From the NCBI GenBank assembly GCA_963965975.1, contig OZ014412.1, positions 15,080,849 to 15,144,848 of the forward strand: 64,000 nt of DNA. Direction: 5' to 3'. Shown here piece after piece: positions 36,482 through 49,556 of the stretch. A program made the translations under genes and the position numbers. This DNA comes from Xestospongia bergquistia. Its lineage: Eukaryota > Porifera > Demospongiae > Haplosclerida > Petrosiidae. Position 1 is the stretch's first letter; every line of letters begins with the position of its first letter. The notes under the pieces were generated by a model that worked only from the letters and a program-made list of their open reading frames with translations, had not been told where the DNA came from and ran no database searches.

Positions 36482-36498
36482 GGGGGGGGGGGGGGGGG
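36482..36498. repeat. Run of 17 G
   Basis: A homopolymer G tract about 118 bp before the N1 start, where intact paralogs have their promoter. It is very unusual for this AT-rich window and could be a sequencing or assembly weak point. Confidence 0.9.
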
Positions 36499-36615
36499 AG
36501 GTAGATTGCTTTATAAAATAACGCTGTACGTGCATGATGACCAGTCGAGACGCTTTTGTGCGAATACACTTATTGGATTTCAGACGCTCGAATTAACTGG
36601 TTGCTGTCATCTACT

Positions 36616-38281
36616 ATGGTTTATGAATTTTGGTACGTATGCTAATGTTAATAGCTAGAACTATGTAGTGAACTAGTGTATATGTGCATGTATCAAGTAC
36701 AAGTATCACACTGATATTAGAGTATAAGGTAATATGTATGACTCAATCTCGTCTATTATTATTAGCAGTTAAAGTTTAAGTTTTATTTGATATTGTTGTC
36801 AGTCCATTATAGACACTGTATACTTTATTTACTACAGGAATTGCTGTACTAACTTTTATGCTGTATTAATGATACATATGTCTTATCTGTGTCTGTAAAT
36901 GAATTTTATTGGTTTGGTGTAGAAAATGGTGACACTGCTAGACTAGATGAATTTAGTGCAGACCTAATCTTTTCAAATTTTTCAATTAAAAATTTACTAA
37001 AAAATGAAGATGAAAATTCTACTAACGCATTAGTATGTCAATAAAACTCTGCAATGTATTCATTATTATATTACATCAATTTGTTATAGATTATTTTCAG
37101 ACTTGGCTTGATTTTACAAAAAAGGGGAAACAATGATTTGATTACAATTAGTCCTTTATCAAAAAACAATGGACCAACACATTCAGGGGATGTCTTTTAC
37201 AGGATAACAGACAATACTACTCTACTCAATAGAGCAAAGGAAGATATTAAGCAATCCAATCTTACTCAATGTGACTTTAATCCACGTCATCTCATCATTG
37301 TCACATGGGTAAATTATTTTTATGGATCTTCAATGACGGCAGTAAGTATTAAAAAAAGTAGTAAAGTATTAGGTTATTATTATGTTAATTATAGGGTAAC
37401 ACATATCAAGTCATAATTGCAACAGATGAAACTTCAACATTTGCTATTATCTTGTTTGGTGAAATAAACAATGCGTTTCCAAATGATGATGCACATATTC
37501 AATTTATAGTAATTAGTGATGCGGTCAAAGATATAAATCTACCTTATGTCAATGATACTACACAAGCTCCTAATCTCATGCTTAATAGTAATGTTCCTGG
37601 AGCATATATTGTCAAATTAAGTGCGGATGGTAAGAAATAGCAAATAAAATTTCTTATGTGTTTTGTTATTTTTATACAATCACAATAGTTGTAATAGTAT
37701 TACAGTAGAATCAATAATTCTACTATTCTATTGTTTAGATTCATAAGAATACTATGCTATTATAATTAATAAGTTAATAACCTACATGATTAGATTATTG
37801 TCAAGTTCTAAATTTGATAAAGTTAAATAATTGAATATATTTCTTAATAATATAACAATATTGACTAAAGTAAGTAATTTACATAAAATCTAGTCTCTAT
37901 ATATAATCATACAAAGCACAAATTGATAGGTAAAAGTAACTTATACAGTAAATAAATTAATGACTAATATTTTGATGCCTAGTTTCATACTTCATTGATA
38001 AGACTTCTTAAGTTTGTATAGTGTTAATTTAATTATATTGAATAACAAAGATAATTTTGACATTGTTTATTTTGTTTTCTTTATTATATTATATAGTACC
38101 TTGTTCTCAACCACCATCATGTCCAGTTAAAGGTACACAAGAATGCAAAAAAAATCTAGCAAGACTAGTCTGTCAGAAAATGATAAATGACAACATCAAT
38201 CCAATACCAAAAGCCTGTGACTCACTCTGTGAATATAATATACAATATATTATTGCATTCATTACTTTTATATATTATTAG
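36616..38281 (+). pseudogene. N1: NIDO-domain secreted protein gene with frameshift
   Basis: Exons 36616-36632, about 36838-37032, 37090-37341, 37395-37629 and 38097-38281 follow the family structure. In exon 2 one base is missing near 36873 (CATATGTCTT where N4 has CATACTGTCTT), so the frame meets TAA at CTGTAA. Beyond it the frame is open to the end, and exons 3 and 4 are intact (SGDVFYRITDNTTLLNRAKE, QCDFNPRHLIIVTW). The final stop TGA has become TGT, adding 17 mostly hydrophobic residues before TAG, with one extra Cys. The conserved ACGTCA promoter motif is not recognisable upstream. Probably a recent pseudogene; a sequence error at 36873 is the alternative. Confidence 0.65.
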
Positions 38282-39120
38282 TTTTGTTCCTTTAATATCT
38301 TTACATATTTAAATGGTAAAACTGGGCTGTATTTGACGAAATAGATATATTTTTGTTATTAGTGTTTATTGCTTGATTAGTGTGTCATTATGCTTGTTTT
38401 AATCTATTGTTTATGTCAATATGGAATGAAATAATTAATATTAAATTCTATTTAGTAGTTTCTGATATTTACATACAATAATAGATTGAAATGATAGTAA
38501 CAAGCATAATCATATAGTTACTACTTGTTTAGATATGATCTCATAATTATGACCCCCTCAGATTACTAGTAAAGTTTTATTTCTTATAGTGACCACTATA
38601 TAAAGCAGTACACTTAACTTTGAATGTACCAGTAAATAATCAGTTATGTCATAACTTATAAAATGTAATTCTATACTAAGGTGTGACTACTGTTTGGCTG
38701 AACATCAATATAGTTATAATTAACTTATTATAGTGTAAGATTATATATGACACAGATATGCTTTGATGTAATTGTTATTATATTGAGAAATCTTCAAGTT
38801 GAAAGTTATGTCTTACAATGACCACTATACACAAGGTTATTCATTTAACATGAATGTACTAATAAATGATCAATTATGCCATAACTTATAACATGTAATT
38901 CTATATCTAAGGTGTGACCACTTTTTGGCTGAACATCGATAGAGTTATAATTGGCTTATTATAGTGTAAGATTATATATGACCCACATATGCTTTGATGT
39001 AATTGTCCTTATAATATATTGAGAATGTTTTGAGGAGGCACTGTTATATTGCTGTAAAAGTAATGCTGTATTGATGATGACAGTTGAGATGCTCCAGTGC
39101 AAATACAAATATTGGATTTA
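38282..39120. repeat. Spacer with M2 and two R2 copies
   Basis: M2 lies at 38389-38521 and R2 at about 38575-38790 and 38820-39030. Nothing else seen. Confidence 0.55.
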
Positions 39121-39143
39121 TTAGATAGTGTTCTGTCAACTAC

Positions 39144-40196
39144 TATGGTTTCTGTGTCTAGATACATATACTAATGTTAATAACTAGAACTAAATAATAA
39201 ACTATATGTACTAAGTGTATTTAATGTGTATGTATCAGGCAGTAGTACAATATGTATATGGTCTCTCTCTCTATATATATATTTTATACATATATATATA
39301 TATAGCATGGTTACAGTTAATGCTTCTCAGTATACACTCATACAATTTTACATATCTGGTAATATATCACTCATTACACAATACAACTTTACTCTTGTTC
39401 CATGGTACATTGGTTGTCATGCATTAACAAATGATAAAAGCATTTACTTGAAGCAAGACTAACTTGTAAAAATGCAGTTATGTCATAAACTATACCAAAT
39501 CAGTTTATGCTTAAGGCATGACCAATCTTCAACTGAACATCAATAGAGTTATAAGTGACTTATGTCAGTGTGAGATAACATAGATTACTCACTATGTAAT
39601 TGTTGGTATGATAGTTTTGATAAAGCAACAAAGAAAAAAATGAGTCGTTTGAATGAATAATAGATTCCATAGTAATCCTCTCTTTAAAGCTACAAATTAG
39701 TGGTTTAAATTATATTTTTATTTTTATAGTAGGATTAAGACTATTATTAAAACATTCCAAAGTTTAAATGAAATTTTCTCAGTTACAAAACAATAATATA
39801 ACATTTAATAACAACAGTAGAAATCAGACTACATATTATATATATAATATATAATATGTAGTTAAGTTATTTACAAGAGTCCCAATTTCAATATGTATTC
39901 TTATTAAGTGTGAATACATTGGTAATGTAACTTATACAGTGAAGATATTGAAAAGACTCTGAGACATTTTCATGTCTCATGCATTATTTATAAGACTTTT
40001 AAGTTCATATAGTGTTCATTAAATGAGATCAAATAACAAAACATTATTTTTATATTAATTTTGTAATTTTTTTTCTATATTATATTATATAGTACCTTGT
40101 TCTCAATGACCATCATGTCCAGTTAAAGGTAGACAAGAGTGTAAAAAAACTATAGCAAGACTGGTTTCTCAGAAAATGATCAACAACAACATCTTA
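39144..40196 (+). pseudogene. N relic: exon 1 and exon 5 only
   Basis: An exon 1-like ATGGTTTCTGTGTCTAG lies at 39144-39160. Exon 5 lies at 40093-40196 after TATTATATAG (CCTTGTTCTCAATGACCATC, TGA in frame) and is cut off by an R2 block at 40197. Between them are a (TA)n tract, the 39.6-kb conserved spacer (TTACTCACTATGTAATTGTT) and an AT palindrome near 39828-39862, but no exons 2-4. Confidence 0.6.
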
Positions 40197-40522
40197 CAGT
40201 GACCACCATAATTCATTTTAACTTTGAATGTATTATAATGATCACTTATGTCATAACTGATATCATGTAATTCTATACCTAAGGTGTGACCACTTTTTGG
40301 CTGAACATCAATAGAGTTATGGTTGACTTATTTTAGTGTAAGATTATAGAAGACCCAGATATGCTTTGATGTAATTGTGGTTATATTATTGAAAGTTCTG
40401 AGGAGGGACTGTTATATTGCTATAAAAGTAATGCTGTAATGAGGACTATTGGGATGCTCATGTGCAAAAGACAAATGCTGGATTTATTAGATGGTATATT
40501 TGAGTGTTGGATGTCAACTACT

Positions 40523-41130
40523 ATGGTTTCTGAGTTTAGGTATGTATACTAATTCACTAAATATATTTACTGTACATGTATCAGGTAGTAGTACTATATT
40601 CTACATGACATTGATATTTATTGGCATACTCCTATAGAAGTGGCAGTAAGATTTTCATTTTTTAGCAAATTTGTAATTGAAAATTTTGAAAAGTTTAAGA
40701 TTGCAGTAAATCCAGATTCTCTAATTGTGTCTCCGTTTTCTACACTAAACCAATAAAAGTCATTCACAGACACAGATAAGACGTTTTGTATTGTCAATAC
40801 AAGATAAAATCAAGTACAGCAACTCTTGTAGCGTCTGGTGTCCACACACAAATATATCAACTAAAAAGGTAAACTTTAAATAACTATTGATATTGTTACA
40901 CAACACTGTAAGATATGTAATGACAGTACTTTTGCTATCAAAAAACATTGAAAATATTTTATATTTTGAACCACATTCATTCAGAGGATGTCTTTACAGG
41001 ATGACAGACAGCACTATTCTACTCAATAGAGCAAAAGAAGATATTAAGCAAACCAATTTTGTTTTAATTCAAAACATCTTATCATTATCTCGTGGTGAAA
41101 CGTTGCTTATGAATCTTCATAAACACTAAC
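40523..41130 (+). pseudogene. N relic with exon 2 inverted, second copy
   Basis: Exon 1 lies at 40523-40539. Exon 2 lies inverted at about 40827-40634; its acceptor is damaged (CTACAAGAG for CTACAGGAG) but the rest is recognisable. The 3' part of exon 3 lies on + at about 40965-41130 (FRGCLYRMTDSTILLNRAKE, frame broken). The inversion predates the segmental duplication because both copies share it. Confidence 0.75.
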
Positions 41131-42002
41131 AGTGAGTATTAAAGAACTTATAATCTCTTATTAATGTCAATTAGAGAATAACACATACCAACTCATAGTT
41201 TCAACAAAAGGAAAATCAAATTTTAGCTTTTCACGATTACATTATTATGGAATCTTATATTGCTAATGTTACTATATAATTAGTTTATTATTTTTAAAAT
41301 GTAACATTTAATAGCAATAAGTTATAGACAATGTTACATAATATGATGACTTCACTTTACATTATTACATTCCAGAGTATAATTTTGTACTCTTATAACA
41401 AAGAAGAATCTTATCATTATACTGTGGTATAATATAAGTAGATTTATTGGTTGATAAGTGTGTAATTATACGAGTTATTATTGTTTTAATCTATTGTTTA
41501 TGTCAATATGGAAAGAAAGAATAAACATTGAATTAAATTTTGTTTCACATGCAACTATAGATAGAATTGATGATAACAAACATAATCATATAGTTAGTAC
41601 TTGTTTATCATTTGCATGAGCACCCCACCCCACATTACTATGACTTACTGTGACCACTATATAAATTGTAATTCATTTAACATTTTATGTACTAGTAAAT
41701 GATCAGTTATGTCATAACTTATAGCATGTAATTCTATACCTAAGGTGTGACCACTCTATCGCAGAACATCAATAGAGTTATGATTGACTCATTATAATGT
41801 AAGATTATATATGACACACATATGCTTTGATGTAGTTGTAGTTATAATTTGAAAGTTCTGAGAAGGCACTGTTACATTGCTATAAAAAATACTGTAAATA
41901 ATGACAATTGAGATGCTCCTATGCAAAATACAAAATAATATTGGATTTATTAGATGTTCTGTTTGACATAAGGCACTGGATAGTACCTTTCCTTACTATA
42001 GG

Positions 42003-42590
42003 AGTTGCAGTACTTGCTTTTATCTTGTTTTGATGATACTTACTGTCCTATCTGTGTCTGTGAATGACTTTTATTGATTTGGTGTAGAAAATATGCTAAA
42101 AAAAGAAAAAGCTGCTGCTACTTCTATAATAGTATGTTAATAAATATTCTGTTATATATTTATTAATATATTAATTTTTATAGATTGTTATGACCATGGT
42201 CCCATTTTAAGAAGAGGAGGATATTCTTTTAATACAATTTATCCTTTGGCAATATTTATTGGATCAACATGTTCAGGGGATGAATTTACAGGATAACAGA
42301 CAATACTACTTTACTCAATAGAGCAAAGGATGATATTAACTGATCCAATCTTACGCAATGTGACTTTAATCCAAGTCATCCCATCATTCTAATATAGATT
42401 TTTATGGATCTTCAATAATGGCAGTAAGTACTAAAAATCTTATCATCTCATAGTCTATTATTATGTTAATTATAGGGTAACACATACCAAGTCATAATTA
42501 CAACAGATGAAACTTCAACATTTGGTATTATCTTGTTTGGTGAAATAAACAATGCATTTCCAAATGAGTTTGAACATATTCAAAACTAAT
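42003..42590 (+). pseudogene. N relic: exon 2, 3 and part of exon 4
   Basis: Paralog of 33092-33680 with the same TGA in exon 2 and the same truncation of exon 4 at CAAAACTAATGCTG. Exon 3 has lost a base (GATGAATTTACAGG), breaking the frame. Confidence 0.7.
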
Positions 42591-42734
42591 GCTGCTACAT
42601 TTGTTACATTTACAATCAATAATTCCATTATTCTATTGTTTTGCTTCACAAGCAAATATCTATCTATCTATCTATCTATACTGAAGTATCTAAGTCTGTT
42701 GAAGAGTGCTCGATGTCGTTTAGACAGAGCGGGT

Positions 42735-42930
42735 TAGAACAGAATTAAAGGACAAAAGAACAGAGCTCTCGCTGTGTTGCTGTTACTCCGAGTTTCACGC
42801 GTTATGCGATCGTCAGACAGCTGACGATCGCATAACGCGTTATGCTGTCTGACGATCGCATAACGCGTGAAACTCGGAGTAACAGCAACACAGCGAGAGC
42901 TCTGTTCTTTTGTCCTTTAATTCTGTTCTA
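42735..42930. repeat. GC-rich palindrome, 86-bp arms, 24-nt spacer
   Basis: The left arm 42735-42820 (starts TAGAACAGAATTAAAGGAC, ends CGATCGTCAGACAG) is the exact reverse complement of 42845-42930 as far as read. The 24-nt spacer is itself another copy of the inner segment (CTGACGATCGCATAACGCG), so that segment occurs three times, once forward and twice reversed. CpG-rich, unlike everything around it. It splits a TATC microsatellite together with 54 unpaired bases (42681-42734). Confidence 0.95.
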
Positions 42931-43289
42931 TCTATCTATCTATATATCTATATAAATATATATATGGTTACAATTAATGCTTCTAAATATAAATACATAT
43001 AATTCTACACATCATATCATTATATAAAACTTAATGTTGTTTCGTGGTATATTGGTTATTGTGTCTTAATAACAACACATGATAACTGGATTTACTGCAT
43101 GCCAGACTAATTTTAAAATGCAGTTATGTCATAACTTATAACATGTCATTCTATACCTTAGATGTGACTGCTATTTGGCTTCAGCATCAATAGAGTTATT
43201 ATAGTGTAAGATTAGATATCACAAAGATATGTTTTGATGTAACTGTGCTTGTATTGAAAAGCCTCCATTTTGCAGAAAGATAAACTTGA

Positions 43290-43385
43290 GTCACTCTTCT
43301 AAGGTATATCTTTCACAGGATAAGAGACAATACTATTCTACTAAATAGAACAAAAGAGATAATAAGCAGAAACAAAGAAGATATA
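43290..43385 (+). pseudogene. NIDO exon 3 relic
   Basis: CACAGGATAAGAGACAATAC then TTCTACTAAATAGAACAAAA, corresponding to YRITDNTTLLNRAK. Paralog of 34975-35060, after an R2 block ending CCATTTTGCAG. M2 follows at 43548-43677. Confidence 0.6.
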
Positions 43386-43689
43386 ATGTTGCCATTCTCT
43401 AAATGTTATGACTCTGTTACCTATAAATAAGTAATTGAGTCTCATTGTTTTGAGAATGACAAGCTATTTGAGCAAAGTTGATCTTGACAACATGTGCAAG
43501 CTGATATTGTATATTTTAGTATTTATGTATAAGGGCTAAGTTTGCAATAATGTTTGTTAGCATAGTCTAATCTATTGCTTATGTGAATATGGAAAGGAAA
43601 TAATAAAATTTAGTTTGATTTCTTGTTGTTGTTTTTATATTCACATAAACAATACAGATTAAAATGATAATAACAAAGATAATGAAATT

Positions 43690-46085
43690 GTTAGGATGAC
43701 AAATGTCAATGATGTGCAACTACAGTAGCCAATAGTTATTATATCTATGTAGCTAGTAATAAATAATATAGTTTAATATGTAACTCCATTATACATTAAC
43801 AGTATTACAAAAATAACAAAGTGTAGGGCAATTGCTAAATGTTTTTACTGCTAAAGCTATTTGAGAAAAGAAAGATTGTTGTTTGTTCATTTATAAATGT
43901 TGCTTCATTAAAATTATAATAAAAACATTGATCAAACTTGTAGTTACTGCAAAAAATATTCAGATCAAATGCTACAACTTAATATCTTAAAGACTGACTC
44001 TAGTTAACTACTATTATAGATTCTTGTTAAATAACATTAATATCAATGCACTAAATTGTTACATAAAAGTAATGTAATTGTCCTTTTTTCATGAGTACAT
44101 AGCCTGTACCAACCCTCCACTAAATAAAAATGGACTATTGTCCATTATCTTTTCTTAAAATGGAAATAGCTTTTAGTTTTTTTAAGGTTTATTTGGATAT
44201 TTTACTATTAAAAATGTCACACAAAAGGAACATACGAATATTTCTATGCAACTTACATAGCCATGATATATCCTTGGAGTCTTTTATAAATAATAATAAT
44301 AATATATAATAAATGAATGTAACTTTTTCACAGTTACCTTTAGTAGGTTTACTACATTCTTTTGTAGTGTACAGTATTTAACAACATGCTCAACAATGAC
44401 ATCCCTGACCAAATCAATAAGACAATGCTTGTTGATTACATTCATCCTCCAAATTTAGAAATAAGGAAATCAATAGTCTTAATATGTTTATGAAGTAACA
44501 ATGTTCACTATTGAAATAGTATAACTTAAGGTAGGAGACATTGTGGAAAGAAAAATGGTTGCAGGAAGATGTGCTGGGTTCGACTAGGATATGCCAGGTT
44601 AAATATACAATATGCAGACATCATTAGATAGAGTGGTTGTTGAAAGTTCATTGCTCACAGAACACAAAATACTGAGGTCTATCACCTCCAATATTTACAT
44701 AATTATCCATCCAAGGAAAGGCATGTTGTGAGGAGTGGCATAAAACTCATCAATAGACAATTGGTCTAACTGCAGACAAACAGGAGTGATATGTACCAAA
44801 ATCGAATTTTAAGTAATTTACTTCCATTTTGCTGACTCAAAGTGTTGGTGGTCCATAATTAATTTGTGTCAAGCATGTAATTTTTAAGACACAACTACCT
44901 GTATAGCACGCACTTGACCAAATCACCTTCTCTTAAATAGCATCTCATCTGACATCATCCAAAGATATAGTTTAGTTGCTCATGCATCAGATTCTTTAAT
45001 TAAAGCACTTGTAAAAATATTGAAGTCTATAATTTAACAGCCATCTTCATCACTATATTGAAAAACATACTACACACTTTACATTAATTTTCAGTATCTA
45101 TATTTAAACTTTCTAAACAATGTGATTCTCATTAAACTAATACTTTCACTTTCATGGTATATTGTATAATAGGTGGTACATACAATGTCTAATTATTCAT
45201 GAAAATAACCTTGATATCTTTAAATTCATTTCCCATGATTGTTGTATTTCTTATTTAATCTATGAAACTAAACTTCAACTTTTATGTTAAGAACTAACTC
45301 TATATAAGGTATTGTGGTTCTTGTTAAGTGACGTTAATAATGCTGCTCTTAATTGTTGCACTATTGTTTTATAACTGTCCCTTGTTACATATATAAATTG
45401 TTTGTTCCAACACTCCATTTTAAAAAAAATGGATTACATTATAGATAAAAATAAAAATTGGCCAGACCATAAAATTTGCTTCATATATTTAGAGATATTT
45501 GTTGCTTTTATTTTTTATTGTTAAATTTCATTTATTACTTCTTTTAAAGTCTTTGTATTGTCTTTTATCTGACATTAATGACAGACACCAATCATTGAAG
45601 ACTGTATAAACACTCTCAGAATTGCCTACTGTTGTGTTGTGTTTGATGTATTAAAAGATGATTACAAGAATAATGTTACAGTTAGCACTTGTTTAGATGA
45701 ATGTTATGACTGCTATTATATTCCTAGTAAAGTAATGTTTCTTAGAGTGACACTATATAAGCCTTACATTTAGCTTTGAATGGACTATATATAGTAACTG
45801 ATCAATTATATCATTACTTATAACATGTCATTCTGTACCTACAGTCAGAATTCTTTCTTGACTGAACGTCAATAGAGTTATGATTGACTTCTTTTAGCAT
45901 AAGATTATACATAACCCAGATATACTTTGTATAATTGTACTCATTACTCTAAACCCTTCATTTTTCAGGTTGTCGTGGATCATTGCCATTATGTATGCTC
46001 CATTCACATACACTTTAAAAAGGCAATAATTAAGTTATATATCTATATTTAATATAAGTTAACTTTAACTCAAATATTACTTAAA
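43690..46085. other. Non-coding spacer
   Basis: About 2.4 kb of AT-rich DNA. An R2 copy lies at about 45720-45970. A stretch at 44540-44800 is a little less AT-rich (GGAAGATGTGCTGGGTTCGA) but has no sustained frame. No gene recognised. Confidence 0.5.
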
Positions 46086-46096
46086 GGAATAGCAAT

Positions 46097-46160
46097 ACAC
46101 GCCTAGTAACGTAATAACGTCATTGACTCGTAAGAAGGCGGGGCTAGATTGGTATATAAA
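46097..46160 (+). promoter_or_regulatory. N2 promoter: ACACGCCTAGT motif, ACGTCA half-site, TATA
   Basis: ACACGCCTAGTAACG, then AACGTCATTGACTC, then TATATAAA at 46153-46160, followed by AACGCTGTA. The ACACGCCTAGT and ACGTCA elements recur in the same order upstream of N3 and N4. Confidence 0.65.
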
Positions 46161-46249
46161 TAACGCTGTAGTTGATGACCAATCGACAGTCTCCTTCGAA
46201 AAATACGCTTCTTAAATTTATCAGACTTGAGTGCTTGCTGTCAGGTACT

Positions 46250-47658
46250 ATGGTTCCTGAGTTTAGGTGCGTATACTAACTAGAACTATATAGTGAACTA
46301 CATGTACTGAGTGTGTTTACTGTGCATGTATCAGGTAGTAGTATAATATTTTACATCACATGTATATTAGAGTAGAAGGTAATATCTATATATATAATAC
46401 AGTGTCGAATATCATAATCAATAGTTATTTAAAGTCAGGACATTATAGACAATGGATACTTTTTTCTTACTACAGGATTTGCTGGACTTATATTTATCTT
46501 GTGTTAGTGATACACAGTGTGTTATCTGTGTCTGTAAATGACTTTTATTCGTTTGATGTAGAAAATGGAGACACTAGATTTATACAAACTGATGTTGCTG
46601 CAATCTTAACATTTTCAAGTTTTTCAATTACAAATTTACAAAAAAATGAAAACGCAACTGCTACTTCTGCATTAGTATGTTAATAAATATTCTGTTATGT
46701 ATTTATTAATATATTAATACTTATAGATTATTTTTGAAAAGGGCCTCTTTTTGAGAAGGGGTGGAAGTATTTTTAATACGATTTTTCCTCTGGCAATATT
46801 TAGTGGTTCAATAGATATGCATTCAGGGGATGTCTTTTACAGGATAACAGACAATACTACTTTACTCAATAGAGCAAAGGAAGTTATTAAGCAATCCAAT
46901 CTTACTCAATGTGACTTTAATCCAAGTCATCTCATTATTGTCACATGGGTAAATTATTTTTATGCAGATTCAACAATGCCTGTAAGTATTAAACAACTTA
47001 TAATCTCATAACCTATAATTATGTTAATTATAGGGTAACACATTCCAAGTCATAATTACGACAGATGAAACTTCAACATTTGCAATTATCGTGTTTGGTG
47101 TAATAAATAACACATTTCCAAATGAAATAGCACATATTCAATTCTTAGATCATAAAACTGAGATTGTGCTTGAAAGAATAGATCTACCTTATGTTAATGA
47201 TACTACACAAGCTCCTAATCTCATGCTTAATAGTAATGTTCCTGGAATATATATTGTCAAGTTAAGTGCAGATGGTAAGAAATAGTATAAACAATCTCTT
47301 ATTGTGGTTATTTGTTTATACTATCTTAACAATTATAGTAGCATTGTATTACAATCAATTATGTCCATTCATTTTATTGTTTAGCTTCACAAAACTGTGA
47401 GAAATTATGATGCCTCATTGTCCATTTATAGAACTTCTTAAACTCATATAGTCTTAATTGAATGACATCACAAATATTATTTTCACATTTGTAAAAAAAA
47501 TATTTTCTTTATTACATTATATAGTACCTTGTTCTCAATCACCATCATGTCCTGCTAGAGGTACACAAGATTGTAAAAAAAATCTAGCAAGACTAGCCTG
47601 TCAGAAAATGATCAAAGACAACATTAATCCAATACCAAAAGTCTGTGACTCACTCTGA
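46250..47658 (+). CDS. N2: secreted NIDO-domain protein with Cys-rich tail
   Basis: Five exons: 46250-46266, 46476-46674, 46727-46981, 47034-47274, 47525-47658; 846 nt, 281 residues. All borders are GT..AG, with phases 2,0,0,1. The first 17-nt exon is chosen as start because all copies have it below a conserved promoter. A hydrophobic N-terminus (about residues 5-25) fits a signal peptide. Then comes a compact nidogen extracellular (NIDO) domain: SVSVNDFYSFDVENGD, GDVFYRITDN (about 105-115), QCDFNPSHLIIVTW and NTFQVIITTDETSTF. A tail exon of 44 residues has Cys spaced C-x5-C-x7-C-x8-C-x14-C. Known NIDO domains occur in nidogens and adhesion proteins; a role in extracellular matrix or recognition is inference. 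FYWFG has become FYSFD, a change at a conserved spot. Confidence 0.8.
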
Positions 47659-48094
47659 GAACACAATATACAATATATTATTGGATTAATGACTTTTATA
47701 TTCTTAGTTTCATCTTTTTAATATACTTACATATAATTCATTGGCAAAGGTGTGCTATTTCTGTATTTCATATAGTTGGAGTACATAAAATATTGTCTTT
47801 GATGTTTCTATATGGAATGATTGTTTTTGATATAAAATTTGTAAAAGATGCATGTTATGTTATTTAAGTCAAACAAGTCCTTTGATGTGGGGACAGAGTA
47901 AAGAGAGAGTAAGTAGATGACTTACATAACATACTTTAACCTTTGTCTACATCAAAACAGTAAGAATCTTTACTGTAAAATTGGTTATTTCTATGTTTCG
48001 ACATGAAACACTTTGAAAGTATAGTTGTATTTCTATATTTCATGTAATTGGAGTGCATAAAATATCATTTTATTTCTATATGGAATTATTTTTA

Positions 48095-48130
<36 letters not shown>

Positions 48131-49440
48131 GCCTTGTTACAATTAATACTTCTCAGTATAAATTCATAAAGTTCTACATATCATTCTTACACAATACAAC
48201 TTTACTCTTGTTCCATGGTACACTAGTTTTCATGCATTAACAACAATGAAAGCTAATTTGACTAATTAACTTGAAAAATGCAGTTATGTCATAAAAAATA
48301 ACATTTCTCTTCATGCTTAGGGCATGACTGCTCTGTATCTGAACATCAATAAAGTTACCATGACTAATGTCAGTGTAAGATAACATAGATTACTCACTAT
48401 GTAATTGTTGGTATGATAGTTTTGACAAAGCAACAAAGAAAAAATGAGTCGTTTGAATGAATAATAGATTCCATAGTAATCCTCCCTTGTAAGCTACAAA
48501 TTAGTAGTTTAAATTATATTTTTATTTTTATAGTGGGATTAAGACTATTTTTAAAACATTCCAAAGTTTAAATGAATTTTTTTCAGTTACAAAACAATAA
48601 TATAAAATTTAATATAATCCAGAAAGTAACAATATATTAATAATAATTTCAATAGTAGAGTTGATTCATATTGATGTAAACACAAACATCAGGTAATGGC
48701 TCATATATACTCTTTAGAGAATCACAATCTATTTGAGGCAAGATGGTCTTAACAACATGTGTAAGCTGAGATTGTATATTTAATTAAGTATATAAAGGGA
48801 TTATGTATTAAACTATATCATTTAATACTAGCTACATTGATATAATAGTTATTGGTTAACTTAATGTAACATTATACCTAAACAATTATATTATGTTATT
48901 GTATGGTATTACCATCAAAGGATGTAGAGTTATGTACTATGTACTATGACAACTATAATGCTCTAAATTGCATATTATTACAAAATTTGATGACTTCACT
49001 TAACATAACTACATTCCATAGAATCAATAACTGTATCACATACAAGATTATTGCATGATTATTGTGGCATCAACATGAAGTCATTGAGGTTGATCATATT
49101 ACCTATGCAATTATGTTTGTTTTCATTGTTTTAATCTATTGTTTTATAAAGGAAATAGTTAAATATGAGTTCAATTTCTTGTTTTTTTTTAATTTTACAT
49201 AAAACAATAGGCTGAAATGATGGTAACAAACGTAATCACAGTTAGAATCACAAACTTTAATAACCTCATCACAGTGATATGTAACTACATTAGCCATGCA
49301 ATTAAGTTACTATAGCTATGTAGCTAGTAGTAAATGATATAGTTTAATATGTAACTCCTACACATAATGAAGTATACAATCTTAAATGTACTTACCAGGG
49401 TATATTCTTTGCCTGGACATAATTAAAGTGATAATTGAAA
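47659..49440. other. Spacer with R2, R7 and M2 repeats
   Basis: A (TA)n tract lies at about 48095-48127, R2 at about 48285-48400, and R7 (TTACTCACTATGTAATTGTT, GATTCCATAGTAATCCTCCC; also at 39590, 57255, 61930) at about 48388-48600. M2 lies at 49113-49240. TTTGATGTGGGGACAGAGTA at 47881 recurs at 61260. No gene. Confidence 0.6.
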
Positions 49441-49448
49441 CATTAGAC

Positions 49449-49556
49449 TCACTCACTTTTACTTTATAACAAACAATACTACTCTATTAAAAGAACAATG
49501 AAGATATAGTAAGCAATCCAATCTTACTCAAGGTGACTTAAGACTAACTCATCTAC
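49449..49556 (+). pseudogene. NIDO exon 3 relic
   Basis: TTTATAACAAACAATACTAC, CAATCTTACTCAAGGTGACT and CTAACTCATCTACATG correspond to exon 3, heavily decayed. Paralog of 62285-62372. Both sit upstream of a promoter-proximal or repeat junction. Confidence 0.55.

Larger units (their letters stand above)
40195..43520. repeat. Segmental duplication, right copy
   Basis: Colinear with 31690-35210; see that entry. Diverged enough (several percent by eye, with indels) to predate the 1752-bp tandem event. Confidence 0.8.

Noticed and set aside
39215-39462. Two overlapping 70-78 codon frames at 39.2 kb
   Set aside because: They run through a TA microsatellite and spacer sequence; the colinear spacer at 48.1 kb does not keep them open.
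42735-42930. Calling the palindrome a viral terminal repeat
   Set aside because: The T-shaped folding is suggestive, but no viral gene is nearby and an assembly or repair origin is equally possible.
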